From Zobellia roscoffensis (GTDB taxonomy: Bacteria > Bacteroidota > Bacteroidia > Flavobacteriales > Flavobacteriaceae), in assembly GCF_015330165.1 (NCBI RefSeq), contig NZ_JADDXT010000002.1, forward strand, positions 1,982,504 through 2,046,503: 64,000 bases of DNA, written 5' to 3'. Shown here one piece after another: positions 54,307-63,667 of the stretch. Below the pieces are notes generated by a model. It ran no database searches, had not been told where the DNA came from, and saw nothing but the letters and a program-made list of their open reading frames with translations. Position numbers and translations under genes: made by a program. Numbering within the stretch: the stretch's first letter is position 1; each line of letters opens with the position of its first letter.

Positions 54307-55911
54307 TTACTTGTCTATCTCTTCAAACAACAACCAAGATTCTGGGTCAAGAACTACATCGTCCGGTTGGTAGTCCAGTTTAATAGTTAAGCTCTTTCTA
54401 GCGTTTTCCATGTCCATTTTGTAGATGACGGTTTTACCATCTTTTATTACGCCAATTTCTATAGGAAACTTGAAAACATGGTGTTTTTGAAGTTGCTCAA
54501 TATTAATTTGCAAATTTTTCTTGGCGTAACTCCAATCCCATTTAAGTTCAGGATGGCCTTTGGTAAAAAGCCACTGCTGAAAGAACTCGGTCAGGTCTTC
54601 GCCTGAAACCTCTTCCATTATTTTTTGAAAGTCGACTGACATTGCATTGGAATCCCGATAAGCTTTGTAATACGCTTGTATGCCTTTCCAAAATACTTCA
54701 TCACCTAATTTATGACGAAGCATGTTTAATACCCAACCTCCTTTTTGGTAGGTGTTAATACTTAAGACCTTCATTGGGTCAGTAATGGAAGGGTCTACAA
54801 TGGGTGAGGGGTTTTGCAAATAGTAGTCAATTATCTGCTTGCGGTCTAGCTCTAATTCCTCTTTTCGTTTTTCATTTCCGTAGACGCTTTCTTGATAGAG
54901 TATGGCAAAGTACGTGGCAAAACCCTCACTTAGCCAAACATGATTCCAGTCATTTTCACTGGCTGAATTACCAAACCATTGGTGGGCTATTTCGTGTGCA
55001 ATCAGTCCTTCCACTTCATTTTTTCCGGTTACGGAGTTTTCAAAATAGGCAATGGTTCCTGCGTTTTCCAATCCGCCCCATTGTGTCTTTGCCTGCATAT
55101 TTGCAAGTTTTGCGTAGGAATACGGACCAATATTATCTATAAAATACTCCAGTACTTTGGTTGCTACACCATAATCAGAAAAACCATCCAGTCTATTTTC
55201 AGGATATACCCACGCAGAAACAGGAATATCGTAAACCTCGTCCAGCAGTTTGCTTGCAAATTTGGTCACCCCAATAGTAACCACTTTCATGGCTACCGGA
55301 GCAGGTTCTTTGTAAGTGGTCAATTTCAATCCGTTGCCTAGGTTGCTTTCCTCTATTTTTTCACCTGTTGCAACCACATCGTAATGGTCCGGGGCGGTAA
55401 TTCTAAATTCAATGGTAGCCTTATCCGATGGATGGTCTACCGATGGAAGCCAATGCCGCGCCAAGTTGGGCCAGTTGTCGCCAAAGAAAGAGCGTTGCCC
55501 AAATTTAGTAGTGTCAATGACAAGACCTCTCTCAGGAATACCTTCATAAACTACTTTGTAGGTTCTTGTTTTTTCCTCGGAGGACGTAGGGCTGATGTTG
55601 ATTTTATTATTCTCAAACGTGTAATTTGCCGCCGTATCACCTTCTAAAACCTGGGTGATAGTCATACCATAACTTTCGGACTTGGCAATCAAATCCAATG
55701 CAAATGGATTCACCCCCTTTTTAAAATTGACGGTAATTTCGGCCTCGCCTTTTATTTGGTTCGATTCGTCGTTTAGCGAAAGTCCAAAAACATATCCCTG
55801 TACATCCGCAGAAGTATTTCTTTGGTAGGTGTCTTGGGCCTGTAGAACAAGTATGGACCAAAAGAACAATGTAAATAAAGAAAAGGTACGGAATTGTGTT
55901 GGTCTGTTCAT
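54307..55911 (-). CDS. M1-family metallopeptidase (gluzincin), secreted
   Basis: 534 residues, shorter than full-length M1 aminopeptidases (~850). Signal peptide FFWSILVLQAQ (cut near 26). N-terminal beta domain, then WGGLENAGTIAYFE (exopeptidase GxMEN-like motif as GGLEN), zinc site HEIAHQWFG with Glu 19 residues after the second His (WLSEGFATYFA), and a short C-terminal tail (FFQQWLFTKGHPELKWDWSY), typical of the family. Cleaves N-terminal residues from peptides in the periplasm or outside. It begins 27 bases downstream of argH; it may share that transcript, giving peptide salvage next to arginine synthesis, or have its own weak promoter. Confidence 0.88.
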   Translation of the reverse strand: MNRPTQFRTFSLFTLFFWSILVLQAQDTYQRNTSADVQGYVFGLSLNDESNQIKGEAEITVNFKKGVNPFALDLIAKSESYGMTITQVLEGDTAANYTFENNKINISPTSSEEKTRTYKVVYEGIPERGLVIDTTKFGQRSFFGDNWPNLARHWLPSVDHPSDKATIEFRITAPDHYDVVATGEKIEESNLGNGLKLTTYKEPAPVAMKVVTIGVTKFASKLLDEVYDIPVSAWVYPENRLDGFSDYGVATKVLEYFIDNIGPYSYAKLANMQAKTQWGGLENAGTIAYFENSVTGKNEVEGLIAHEIAHQWFGNSASENDWNHVWLSEGFATYFAILYQESVYGNEKRKEELELDRKQIIDYYLQNPSPIVDPSITDPMKVLSINTYQKGGWVLNMLRHKLGDEVFWKGIQAYYKAYRDSNAMSVDFQKIMEEVSGEDLTEFFQQWLFTKGHPELKWDWSYAKKNLQINIEQLQKHHVFKFPIEIGVIKDGKTVIYKMDMENARKSLTIKLDYQPDDVVLDPESWLLFEEIDK

Positions 55912-55938
55912 AAAGGCTATTCGTTTACTGCTAAAATA

Positions 55939-57216
55939 TTAAATCTTATCCATTTTCCCTCTTATCTCATCTAAACACAAATTACCCAGACTTCCTTCAT
56001 GCGTATGGTGAATATCTCGTTTTGGGGTAAAAGTGCCTTCTTGTATTTCCAGTCCCATTTTTTTGTAGGCGTCTCTAAAAGGCATTCCGCTTTGTACAAG
56101 TTCGTTCAATGTATCTACACTGAAGAGGTAGTCATATTTTGGGTCTTCTAATATGCCTTTATTCACCTTCATTTCCTTTAGGCTGAAAGTCAGGATCTCA
56201 ATGCAAGCTTTCATATCTTGAATAGCAGGAACAATTATTTCCTTTACCAATTGCAAATCACGGTGGTACCCGCTTGGCAGGTTGTTGATCACTAATGTCA
56301 ACTGATTGGGAATGCTTTGTAGCTTGTTGCATTTACCTCGTACCAATTCAAAAACATCGGGGTTTTTCTTATGTGGCATAATACTACTTCCGGTAGTCAA
56401 CTCATCTGGAAAGGATAGAAAATTGAAATTCTGACTCATATACAAGCAGATGTCCATCGCTAGTTTTGATAGGGTAGCGGCAATATTTGCCATGCCGAAA
56501 GCTGTTGCTTTTTCCACTTTTCCACGACCCATTTGAGCGGCAACTACGTTATATTTCAAGGTATCAAAACCCATTTCTTTGGTCGTAAAACTACGATCGA
56601 TTGGGAAAGAACTTCCGTAACCCGCAGCACTACCAAGCGGATTTTGGTCAGCAACTTTATAAGCAGCATCAACAAAATATAAATCGTCTATAAGGCTTTC
56701 TGCATAGGCTGATAGCCATAAACCGAAAGAAGATGGCATAGCTATTTGCAAATGCGTATACCCAGGAAGTAATACATCTTTGTGCTTTTCCGCCAGCTCT
56801 AGTAACAAGTCAAAAAGCTCTTTTGTTCCTGATTTTATTTCTGAAAGCTCATTTTTTAAATAGAGGTGCATGGCCACCAAAACTTGATCGTTTCTTGACC
56901 GTGCGGTGTGTATTTTTTTGCCGGTATCACCAAGTTTTTCGGTGAGTACATATTCTATTTTTGAGTGCATATCCTCAAATGAATCCTCAATGACAAATTC
57001 GCCTTTTTCTATGGTATCGGCTATGGCATCCAATTCTTTTACCAAGGAGTTGGTTTCTTCCTCGGTCAACAATCCTATTTTACCCAACATCTTGGCATGC
57101 GCTTGTGATGCGATGATATCATATTTCGCTAATTGTAAGTCTAATTCACGGTCGTTTCCAACAGTAAAATGGTCTATTTTTTTATCGGTGCTAAAGCCTT
57201 TATCCCAGAGTTTCAT
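55939..57216 (-). CDS. argH: Argininosuccinate lyase
   Basis: 425 residues. Superfamily signature GSSIMPHKKNPDVFELVRG; other conserved pieces SRNDQVLVAMHLYLKNEL, LPGYTHLQIAMPSSFG, NPLGSAAGYGSSFPIDR. Cleaves argininosuccinate to arginine and fumarate; cytoplasmic tetramer. Slightly shorter than the usual ~460, common in Bacteroidetes. Last gene of the arg operon before the M1 peptidase; separated from argE' by the frameshifted four-helix gene. Confidence 0.95.
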   Translation of the reverse strand: MKLWDKGFSTDKKIDHFTVGNDRELDLQLAKYDIIASQAHAKMLGKIGLLTEEETNSLVKELDAIADTIEKGEFVIEDSFEDMHSKIEYVLTEKLGDTGKKIHTARSRNDQVLVAMHLYLKNELSEIKSGTKELFDLLLELAEKHKDVLLPGYTHLQIAMPSSFGLWLSAYAESLIDDLYFVDAAYKVADQNPLGSAAGYGSSFPIDRSFTTKEMGFDTLKYNVVAAQMGRGKVEKATAFGMANIAATLSKLAMDICLYMSQNFNFLSFPDELTTGSSIMPHKKNPDVFELVRGKCNKLQSIPNQLTLVINNLPSGYHRDLQLVKEIIVPAIQDMKACIEILTFSLKEMKVNKGILEDPKYDYLFSVDTLNELVQSGMPFRDAYKKMGLEIQEGTFTPKRDIHHTHEGSLGNLCLDEIRGKMDKI

Positions 57217-57244
57217 TTTTTAGTTATAAGTTTTAAGTTTATAG

Positions 57245-57600
57245 TTAAAAGTCACTATATTTTTTGATTAAAGTAAAGGTCATTTTCTGGACCTCATCGC
57301 ATAAGGCAAAAGTATCCTCTAAGTCTGTTTCAGCCAGAAATCCAATTCTTTTTGATATCTCCAATTGTGTTTTTAGTTCATTAATAGATCCGTTGGAAAT
57401 TTCTAAAAATTGGCGAAATACTTTCTTTGATTTCCTTCCGGTTCCTTCTGCAATATTGCTAGGTATGGAAACGGCGCATCTTCGTATTTGGCTTGTAAGT
57501 CCAAATTTTCCTCGGCAGGAAAATTAGATGTCAATTTATAAACTTTTTCAACTAAGGTCATTGACTTTTGCCAAACAATAAGCTCTTTATAATTATACAT
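57245..57600 (-). pseudogene. Four-helix bundle (S23/IVS-like) protein gene with one-base frameshift
   Basis: From ATG at 57600 the frame reads YNYKELIVWQKSMTLVEKVY, the family start; it then goes out of frame after SNFPAEEN. If one A is restored in the T4 run at 57506-57509 (plus strand), the family continues without gap: FGLTSQIRRCAVSIPSNIAEG, then FRQFLEISNGSINEL, LEISKRIGFL, to the stop TAA at 57247-57245, giving about 118 residues, the normal length. So a one-base deletion, a recoding site or a sequencing error. The gene interrupts argE' and argH, and its edges carry imperfect inverted repeats (57216-57250 and 57606-57630). The family is known from intervening sequences in 23S rRNA and many scattered loci; function unclear. 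Confidence 0.8.
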
Positions 57601-57628
57601 CTTGGAACTATTAACTTTTTACTAAAAA

Positions 57629-58693
57629 CTATTTTATAAATCCTTTTAATAAGTTAATGTACAAATCAATTCCGTCTTCTATTTCTTTGACGTAGATATA
57701 TTCATCTGCCGAATGTGAACGGGTACTATCTCCAGGCCCTAATTTTAGGGATTGGCACGTTAACGCCGCTTGGTCTGAAAGTGTGGGTGATCCGTACGTT
57801 TTTCGTCCTAACGCCATTCCTGATTGAATCAACGGATGGTCCTTATCAATAGCCGAAGAGTTGAGTCTCAGTGAGCGTTCTTTGACTTCACAGGGAGCAT
57901 CTCTTTTTAAAATTTCTGCTATTTCTGCATTAGAATATTTATCGTTTACACGTACATCGATAACCAATTCCACCTGAGCAGGTACTACATTATGCTGAGA
58001 TCCTCCACTAATTTGGGTAACGGTCAATTTCACCGGGCCTAAAACTTCCGATACTTTTGGGAACGTATAGTTTTTGAACCAATCTAGAACTTCAATGGTG
58101 TTGTAAATGGAGTTGTTGTCATTTGGGTGCGCGGCATGTGAAGGTGTTCCTTTTATCACTGCATCAAAAACTACGAGTCCTTTTTCGGCTATGGCCAAAT
58201 CCAGCAACGTAGGTTCACCCACAATAGCAACATCTATTTTTGGTAGGTGCTGTAAAAGTCCTCTTAGGCTATTTGGACCTGAACTTTCCTCTTCCATGGA
58301 AGCCACCATTAAAATGTTGTGATTCAGATTTTCTTCTGCGTAGTAGGTGGTGAATGTCGCGATAAGCGAAACCAAGGCGCCACCGGCATCATTGCTACCT
58401 AGGCCGTAGAGTTTGCCGTCTTCAATATGCGGATTGAAAGGGTCTCTCGTATAAGCCGAGTTCGGTTTTACAGTATCGTGGTGAGAGTTGAGAAGCAACG
58501 TAGGTTTACTCTCGTCAAAATGCTTGTTCACTGCCCAAACATTGTTCAAATGCCTTTCAAAAGGAATGTCAAAAGACTGGAACCAGTTTTCGATGGCATC
58601 GGCAGTTTTGTCTTCTTCTGATGAAAACGATTGAATCGAAATCAGTTCTTTTAATAAATCTATCGCTTTTTGCGTCAATGCTGCTTGTTCCAT
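57629..58693 (-). CDS. argE: M20 deacylase of arginine synthesis, ArgE-like (N-acyl-citrulline/ornithine)
   Basis: 354 residues. M20 zinc/catalytic motifs: LLLNSHHDTVKPN (His, then Asp), LGSNDAGGALVS, VASMEEESSGPNSLRG (Glu pair), VGEPTLLDLAIAEKG, and STRSHSADEYI (last His). Removes the acyl group late in arginine synthesis; beside an ArgF'-type transcarbamylase the natural substrate is N-succinyl- or N-acetyl-citrulline rather than acetylornithine. Two bases separate it from argB. Its stop lies inside the right repeat flanking the four-helix pseudogene. Confidence 0.88.
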   Translation of the reverse strand: MEQAALTQKAIDLLKELISIQSFSSEEDKTADAIENWFQSFDIPFERHLNNVWAVNKHFDESKPTLLLNSHHDTVKPNSAYTRDPFNPHIEDGKLYGLGSNDAGGALVSLIATFTTYYAEENLNHNILMVASMEEESSGPNSLRGLLQHLPKIDVAIVGEPTLLDLAIAEKGLVVFDAVIKGTPSHAAHPNDNNSIYNTIEVLDWFKNYTFPKVSEVLGPVKLTVTQISGGSQHNVVPAQVELVIDVRVNDKYSNAEIAEILKRDAPCEVKERSLRLNSSAIDKDHPLIQSGMALGRKTYGSPTLSDQAALTCQSLKLGPGDSTRSHSADEYIYVKEIEDGIDLYINLLKGFIK

Positions 58694-58695
58694 TT

Positions 58696-59469
58696 TTAGA
58701 GGGTAAGGGTAGTGAATAAAGTGGATTTAGGGTCTAACATGCCAATGTTTCCAATACGCACCTGATGCACGTTTTGTTTTAAGGCATGAAAGCAATTTTC
58801 CATTTTAGGAAGCATACCGTCGGCAATGACTTTCTGTTCCAATAAGTCCTTATAAGATTCGCTGTCAATATGCTTTACTACGGAATCTTCATCGTGGACA
58901 TCCATCAAAACACCCTTCTTTTCAAAACAATAGTAAAGGGTAGTTTCGTAGTTCTGGCTCATGCCAATCGCTAATTCTGATGCAATAGTATCTGCGTTGG
59001 TGTTTAATAGTTGCCCGTTACCATCATGTGTCATCGCACAGAAAACAGGGGTAAGCCCAGCTTCTAAAAGCTTTGATATTGTTGATGAATCTACGCCGTC
59101 AACATCTCCGGCAAAACCGTAATCAATTTCTTTTACAGGTCTTTTGTGCGCCTGAATGGTGTTGCCATCCGCACCGCTAAGTCCTATGGCATTGCAGTTG
59201 TTTGATTGCAATTCCGCTACAATATTTTTATTTACCAATCCGCCATAGACCATGGTAATCAGTTCCAGGCTTTGCTCGTCTGTTATTCGGCGTCCACCAA
59301 TTAGCTTGGATTCTATTCCTAATCTAGTCCCTAATTGGGTGGCAAGTTTTCCGCCACCGTGGACTAATATTTTGGGGCCTTCCAATTGGGAAAATGCCAT
59401 TAAGAACTTTGAAAGCTCTTCTTTATTTTCGATGACGTTTCCGCCTATTTTTATGATTGATAATTTCAT
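58696..59469 (-). CDS. argB: N-acylglutamate kinase
   Basis: 257 residues, amino-acid kinase family. Conserved pieces: IIKIGGNVIENKEEL, ILVHGGGKLATQLGTRLG, GGRRITDEQSLELI, GLSGADGNTIQAHKRP, and NTNADTIASELAIGM. Phosphorylates N-acetyl- or N-succinyl-glutamate. It is tightly packed: 2 bases before argE, 4 bases after argF'. No N-terminal extension for arginine feedback inhibition is present (the helix seen in Pseudomonas-type enzymes is missing), consistent with other control in this organism. Confidence 0.93.
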   Translation of the reverse strand: MKLSIIKIGGNVIENKEELSKFLMAFSQLEGPKILVHGGGKLATQLGTRLGIESKLIGGRRITDEQSLELITMVYGGLVNKNIVAELQSNNCNAIGLSGADGNTIQAHKRPVKEIDYGFAGDVDGVDSSTISKLLEAGLTPVFCAMTHDGNGQLLNTNADTIASELAIGMSQNYETTLYYCFEKKGVLMDVHDEDSVVKHIDSESYKDLLEQKVIADGMLPKMENCFHALKQNVHQVRIGNIGMLDPKSTLFTTLTL

Positions 59470-59473
59470 GGGC

Positions 59474-60409
59474 TTACTGTTCCAAGATTTTCTTCAACAC
59501 GATTTGAGCTGCATAGGTACGGTTGTTCGCTTGTTCAATTACAAGGGATTGCTCCCCATCTAAAACAGCATCGGCAACAACCATATTTCTACGCACAGGA
59601 AGACAATGCATAAACTTGCCTTTGCCCACTTTTTCAGGAGTCATCGTCCAACTTTTATCTTGGTTCAGCACTTGGCCATAATTGGAATAACTACTCCAAT
59701 TTTTTACGTAAATGAAATCGGCATTTTCACAAGCCTTCTTCTGGTCGTATTCTATAGTTGCCCCTTTAGTAATTTCGGGGTTTAATTCGTAACCCTCTGG
59801 ATGTGTAATCACAAAATCCGCATCTTGCATATGCATCATTTCTACAAATGAATTGGCTACGGCATGTGGCAAAGCCTTAGGGTGCGGTGCCCAAGAGAGC
59901 ACTACTTTGGGTCTTATTTTTGTATTCTGTTCGGCCAAGGTTATGGCATCTGCCAAAGCCTGTAATGGGTGGCCTATGGAACTTTCCATATTTACAATGG
60001 GTACGCTGGCGTATTTTTTGAATCCGTTTAATACTTTTTCCGCTTCGTCTTCTTCTTTATCCTGTAATCCGGCGAAAGCCCTAATAGCAACAATATCACA
60101 GTACTGAGAAATAACTTGAGCCGCTTCTTTGATATGTTCGGAAGTTCCTTGGTCCATTACGGTTCCATCGGCATATTCCAAAGCCCATCCTTCGCTTCCA
60201 AAGTTCATAACAATAACTTCCAAACCAAGGTTCATAGCCGCTTTTTGGGTGCTTAAGCGCGTACGCAGACTGTTATTGAAGAACAGCAAACCAATAGTTT
60301 TGTCCGAACCTAGGTTTTTGTGCTTTCTGGGGTCTTCTTTTAAATCCCTTGCTTCTTCTACCCAATTATCTAGCGAGTCTATGTCCTGTAAGGAGAGGTA
60401 ATGTTTCAT
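59474..60409 (-). CDS. argF': N-succinyl-(or acetyl-)ornithine carbamoyltransferase (ArgF'-type)
   Basis: 311 residues. Carbamoyl-phosphate site SLRTRLSTQKAA with the extended FFNNSLRTR start used by the ArgF' class, and HCLPVRRNMVV late in the protein; the stretch VLSWAPHPKALPHAV is characteristic of AOTCase/SOTCase rather than ordinary OTCase. Residue 90 (in MDQGTSEH) is Ser. In Bacteroides SOTCase the aligned residue is Pro90, in Xanthomonas AOTCase Glu92, and replacement of that Glu by Ser or Pro is reported to switch to succinylornithine. So succinyl specificity is predicted. Forms acyl-citrulline, next to argE' and argB. Confidence 0.9.
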   Translation of the reverse strand: MKHYLSLQDIDSLDNWVEEARDLKEDPRKHKNLGSDKTIGLLFFNNSLRTRLSTQKAAMNLGLEVIVMNFGSEGWALEYADGTVMDQGTSEHIKEAAQVISQYCDIVAIRAFAGLQDKEEDEAEKVLNGFKKYASVPIVNMESSIGHPLQALADAITLAEQNTKIRPKVVLSWAPHPKALPHAVANSFVEMMHMQDADFVITHPEGYELNPEITKGATIEYDQKKACENADFIYVKNWSSYSNYGQVLNQDKSWTMTPEKVGKGKFMHCLPVRRNMVVADAVLDGEQSLVIEQANNRTYAAQIVLKKILEQ

Positions 60410-60459
60410 TTTAAATAAATTTCTCGTGCTGTTTTATTTTTATTTGGATGTTCTCTACA

Positions 60460-61248
60460 TCATTGGTCTTCTAAAAAGTGACCGTCTTTGGTTTTTATTT
60501 TGGTATGGTTGCCCGAGCCTTTAAAAGCATCGGTGATAAAGCTGTCGTTCAATCCGTTTACAATCCAAGTTTCTATACCTGCTTTTTGTGCAATGGTGGC
60601 CGCCTCAACTTTAGATTGCATTCCGCCCGTGCCATGTGATGATTTATGTGAACTTATTTCTTGCTCCAAACTATCAATTCCCAATACTTCGGAGATGGTT
60701 TCCGGTTGCCCATTTTCTATGGATATTTTGGTGTATATGCCATTGGTGTTCGTAGCAATCATTAAAAGGTCGGCTTTCAGCAATGAGGCCGTTAATGCCG
60801 CCAGCTTATCATTGTCGCCAAATTTTATTTCATCGGTTGCCACCGTATCATTTTCGTTGATTATCGGAATAAAATTGTTCGCAACCAGAACATCTATGGT
60901 ATTCTTAATATTGGCTTTGGATTTTGGACTCTTAAAATCGGAATACGATAAAAGACATTGCGCGGCAAATAGACCAAGCTCTCTAAAACTTTCCTGAAAC
61001 ATGCGCATTAAATGAGGCTGACCTATTGCAGCCAAGGCTTGCTTTACGTCAATATCTCCACCGTTGTGCTCTAATTTTACGAACTGTTTGGCTGCAGCAA
61101 TAGCTCCTGAACTTACTATGATAAACTCATAATCGTTTTTTAAAGCAGCTATTTGCCGACCTATATCCTCTATTTTTCCACGGGAAATCTGATTGGTTTC
61201 CTTAGTAAGTGTATTCGTGCCGATTTTCAGTAAAATCCTTTTTTTCAT
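60460..61248 (-). CDS. proB: Glutamate 5-kinase, PUA-less
   Basis: 262 residues: only the amino-acid kinase domain, without the C-terminal PUA domain found in E. coli ProB (367). Signatures KIGTNTLT, IIVSSGAIAAAKQFV, IINENDTVATDEIKFGDNDKLAALTA, and GTGGMQSKVEAATIAQKAG. Makes gamma-glutamyl phosphate, first step of proline. PUA-less forms occur in several Bacteroidetes; loss of PUA does not remove kinase activity. 41 bases upstream is proA. Confidence 0.92.
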   Translation of the reverse strand: MKKRILLKIGTNTLTKETNQISRGKIEDIGRQIAALKNDYEFIIVSSGAIAAAKQFVKLEHNGGDIDVKQALAAIGQPHLMRMFQESFRELGLFAAQCLLSYSDFKSPKSKANIKNTIDVLVANNFIPIINENDTVATDEIKFGDNDKLAALTASLLKADLLMIATNTNGIYTKISIENGQPETISEVLGIDSLEQEISSHKSSHGTGGMQSKVEAATIAQKAGIETWIVNGLNDSFITDAFKGSGNHTKIKTKDGHFLEDQ

Positions 61249-61289
61249 CAGGTATTCGTTTTCATCATGAGGAGCCGACGATAGTTTTA

Positions 61290-62489
61290 CTATCCTCTAG
61301 TTTGCCCGTTTCCTTTTACATACCACTTGTTGGTTACCAAATGTTGAAGGCCGATAGGTCCTCTTTGGTGTAATTTATCGGTACTAATGGCAAGTTCTCC
61401 ACCCAAACCAAATTGCCCGCCGTCCGTAAAACGGGTTGAGGCGTTATGATACACTGCGGCTGTATCCACATTGTTCATGAAATATTCTGCAGTCTCATTG
61501 TTGGCCGTTATAATTGATGCAGAATGCCCTCCGCCATAAGTGTTTATTTTAGAAATAGCATCTTCTAAATCCGAGCTTTGGCCAATTACAATTTTATAAT
61601 CTAGAAACTCCTCGTGCCAAATGTTATCGTCCTCAATGCCTTTTGTTCCTTCCATTCCGGCAATAGCTTCATCGGCCAGAATCTCAACATTACTTTTCTT
61701 TAATTCTTGAATCAAATGCTGAAGAAACTGCTGTTTTCTAGGCAAATCCGAAGAAATCAATACTTTGTCAACTGCGTTACAAGCAGATATTTTAGTAGTC
61801 TTGCCATTAATAATAATGTCTATGGCCATCTCTAAATCTGCTTCTTCACCAACATAAATGAAATTGTTTCCACGGCCGCTAACAATAACGGGGCAGGTAG
61901 CATGCTGTTTTACAAAAGCAATAAGTCGCTCACCACCTCTGGGTACAATCAAATCTACCTTTTGTGTCGGTTTTTCAAGAAATGCCTGAGTTTCGGTTCT
62001 GTTGAACTGTAAATAAGTCACCCAGTCCGCTTCAGCTTCATTGGCTTCAAGTGCCTTGTGCCACAAATCCACTAACAAAAGATTACTGTTCAAGGATTCT
62101 TTACCTCCCTTCAATAAAATTTTGTTCCCGGATTTGAAAGCGATACCGGCAGCCTCAATAGTAACATCCGGTCTGGATTCATAAATAATAAGAATCGTTC
62201 CGAAAGGAGCGGTTTTATTGCTTACCTGCATGCCGTTTTCATGCTCAAAACTAAAAAGTTCTACACCCAATGGGTCTTCTTGAGCGGCAAGTTGTTGCAG
62301 GCTTAAAATCATACCGTCAATTTTGCCTTGGTCAACTTTAAGTCGATCACGCATGGCAAGGTCATCACCTGTATAACCTTCCATATCCTTTTTATTGGCC
62401 TCAAGAATGGCTGAGCGTTCTTGATTTATCAAATGGGCCATATCCGAAAGAACGGCGTTGCGTTGTTTTATATCCAATAATAAACTCAT
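61290..62489 (-). CDS. proA: Gamma-glutamyl phosphate reductase (glutamate-5-semialdehyde dehydrogenase)
   Basis: 399 residues. ALDH-like family: PFGTILIIYESRPDVTIEAAG, GGKESLNSN, LIVPRGGERL, ACNAVDKVLI with the catalytic Cys, and HNASTRFTDGGQFGLGGELAISTDKLHQRGPIG at the end region. Reduces gamma-glutamyl phosphate to glutamate semialdehyde with NADPH. Translation start overlaps the argD stop by one base. Placement of proline genes within the arg operon couples two pathways from glutamate. Confidence 0.95.
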   Translation of the reverse strand: MSLLLDIKQRNAVLSDMAHLINQERSAILEANKKDMEGYTGDDLAMRDRLKVDQGKIDGMILSLQQLAAQEDPLGVELFSFEHENGMQVSNKTAPFGTILIIYESRPDVTIEAAGIAFKSGNKILLKGGKESLNSNLLLVDLWHKALEANEAEADWVTYLQFNRTETQAFLEKPTQKVDLIVPRGGERLIAFVKQHATCPVIVSGRGNNFIYVGEEADLEMAIDIIINGKTTKISACNAVDKVLISSDLPRKQQFLQHLIQELKKSNVEILADEAIAGMEGTKGIEDDNIWHEEFLDYKIVIGQSSDLEDAISKINTYGGGHSASIITANNETAEYFMNNVDTAAVYHNASTRFTDGGQFGLGGELAISTDKLHQRGPIGLQHLVTNKWYVKGNGQTRG

Positions 62490-63613
62490 TACAATTCAGC
62501 TTTTAAAGCGGTGAAAAAAGTGTCTAAATGGTTTTCGGTAATATTCAATGCAGGTAGTACTCGTAAAACGAATTTGTCTTTGGCACCACCTGTAAATAAG
62601 TGTTGATCGTGAATCAGTCTCTTTCTTAAATCGGCCACTTCAAAATCAAATTCTAGTCCGAGCATTAAACCTCGGCCTTTTACTTTTTTAATTTGAGGTA
62701 TTTCTGCCGCTAGCGCTCTAAAGTATCCCTCTAAATGAGCTGCGTTTTCGATCAGTTTTTCCTCTTCTAAAACTTCTAAAACCGCTAATGTGGCTACGGA
62801 AGCCAAATGGTTTCCGCCAAAAGTGGTGCCTAATAACCCGTAGGAAGCTTTAATATCTTCATGTATTAAAATGCCGCCAACAGGAAAGCCGTTACCCATT
62901 CCTTTTGCTACAGAGATAATATCCGGTTGTATATCATGATGTTGAAAAGCGAAGAATTTACCACTTCTGCCAAAACCACACTGTACTTCATCGGCAATCA
63001 ATACGGCTTTATTAATTTTGGATAATTGAGCCACTTGCTGATAAAAATCGGTTGTTGGTTCATCTAAACCTCCAACACCTTGAATGGTTTCTATAATCAC
63101 CGCACAAACATCGCCTTTTTCTATTTCGGTTTGAAAAGCTTCTAAATCATTCAAAGGAAGAAATGTCACCTTTTGCTGTAAATTGATAGGTGCATTAATC
63201 TTTGGATTATCCGTAGCCGCAACGGCCGCAGAAGTACGCCCATGAAAGCCATTGGTGAAGGCTATTACTCTAGACTTTCCAGTGTGAAAGGAAGCTAGTT
63301 TTAACGCATTCTCATTAGCTTCGGCACCTGAATTGCACAAAAACAGATTGTAATTTTCACAGCCTGAAAGCTGACCGAGTTTAGCAGCCAGTTCTTCTTG
63401 TAGCGGATTTTTAACCGAGTTGCTGTAGAAACCTATTTTATTTAGCTGGTCCGTAAGACGTTTTACGTAATGCGGGTGTGAATGACCAATGGAGATTACG
63501 GCGTGACCTCCGTAAAAATCCAAAAATTCGGTTCCTTTATCATCGGTTACTACTATCCCCTTTGCCGATACAGGGGTTACATCGTATAATGGGTAAACAT
63601 CAAATAAATTCAT
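62489..63613 (-). CDS. argD: Acylornithine aminotransferase
   Basis: 374 residues from ATG 63613 (NLFDVYPLYDV is the usual start; ATG 63637 adds eight unlikely residues). Class III PLP aminotransferase: GGHAVISIGHSHP, NSGAEANENALKLA, ADEVQCGFGRSGKFFAF, and PLP Lys in SVAKGMGNGFPVGGIL. Converts acyl-glutamate semialdehyde to acyl-ornithine with glutamate. 54 bases after proC, one-base overlap with proA. Confidence 0.94.
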   Translation of the reverse strand: MNLFDVYPLYDVTPVSAKGIVVTDDKGTEFLDFYGGHAVISIGHSHPHYVKRLTDQLNKIGFYSNSVKNPLQEELAAKLGQLSGCENYNLFLCNSGAEANENALKLASFHTGKSRVIAFTNGFHGRTSAAVAATDNPKINAPINLQQKVTFLPLNDLEAFQTEIEKGDVCAVIIETIQGVGGLDEPTTDFYQQVAQLSKINKAVLIADEVQCGFGRSGKFFAFQHHDIQPDIISVAKGMGNGFPVGGILIHEDIKASYGLLGTTFGGNHLASVATLAVLEVLEEEKLIENAAHLEGYFRALAAEIPQIKKVKGRGLMLGLEFDFEVADLRKRLIHDQHLFTGGAKDKFVLRVLPALNITENHLDTFFTALKAEL

Positions 63614-63667
63614 AACTTTTACTGTTGAGCTAATCATAGCTTCTTGTATTTTATTAGAGAGATGTTT

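Noticed and set aside
54804..55341. Two overlapping plus-strand frames opposite the M1 peptidase
   Set aside because: Overlap each other and the zinc-site codons of the real gene; no support.
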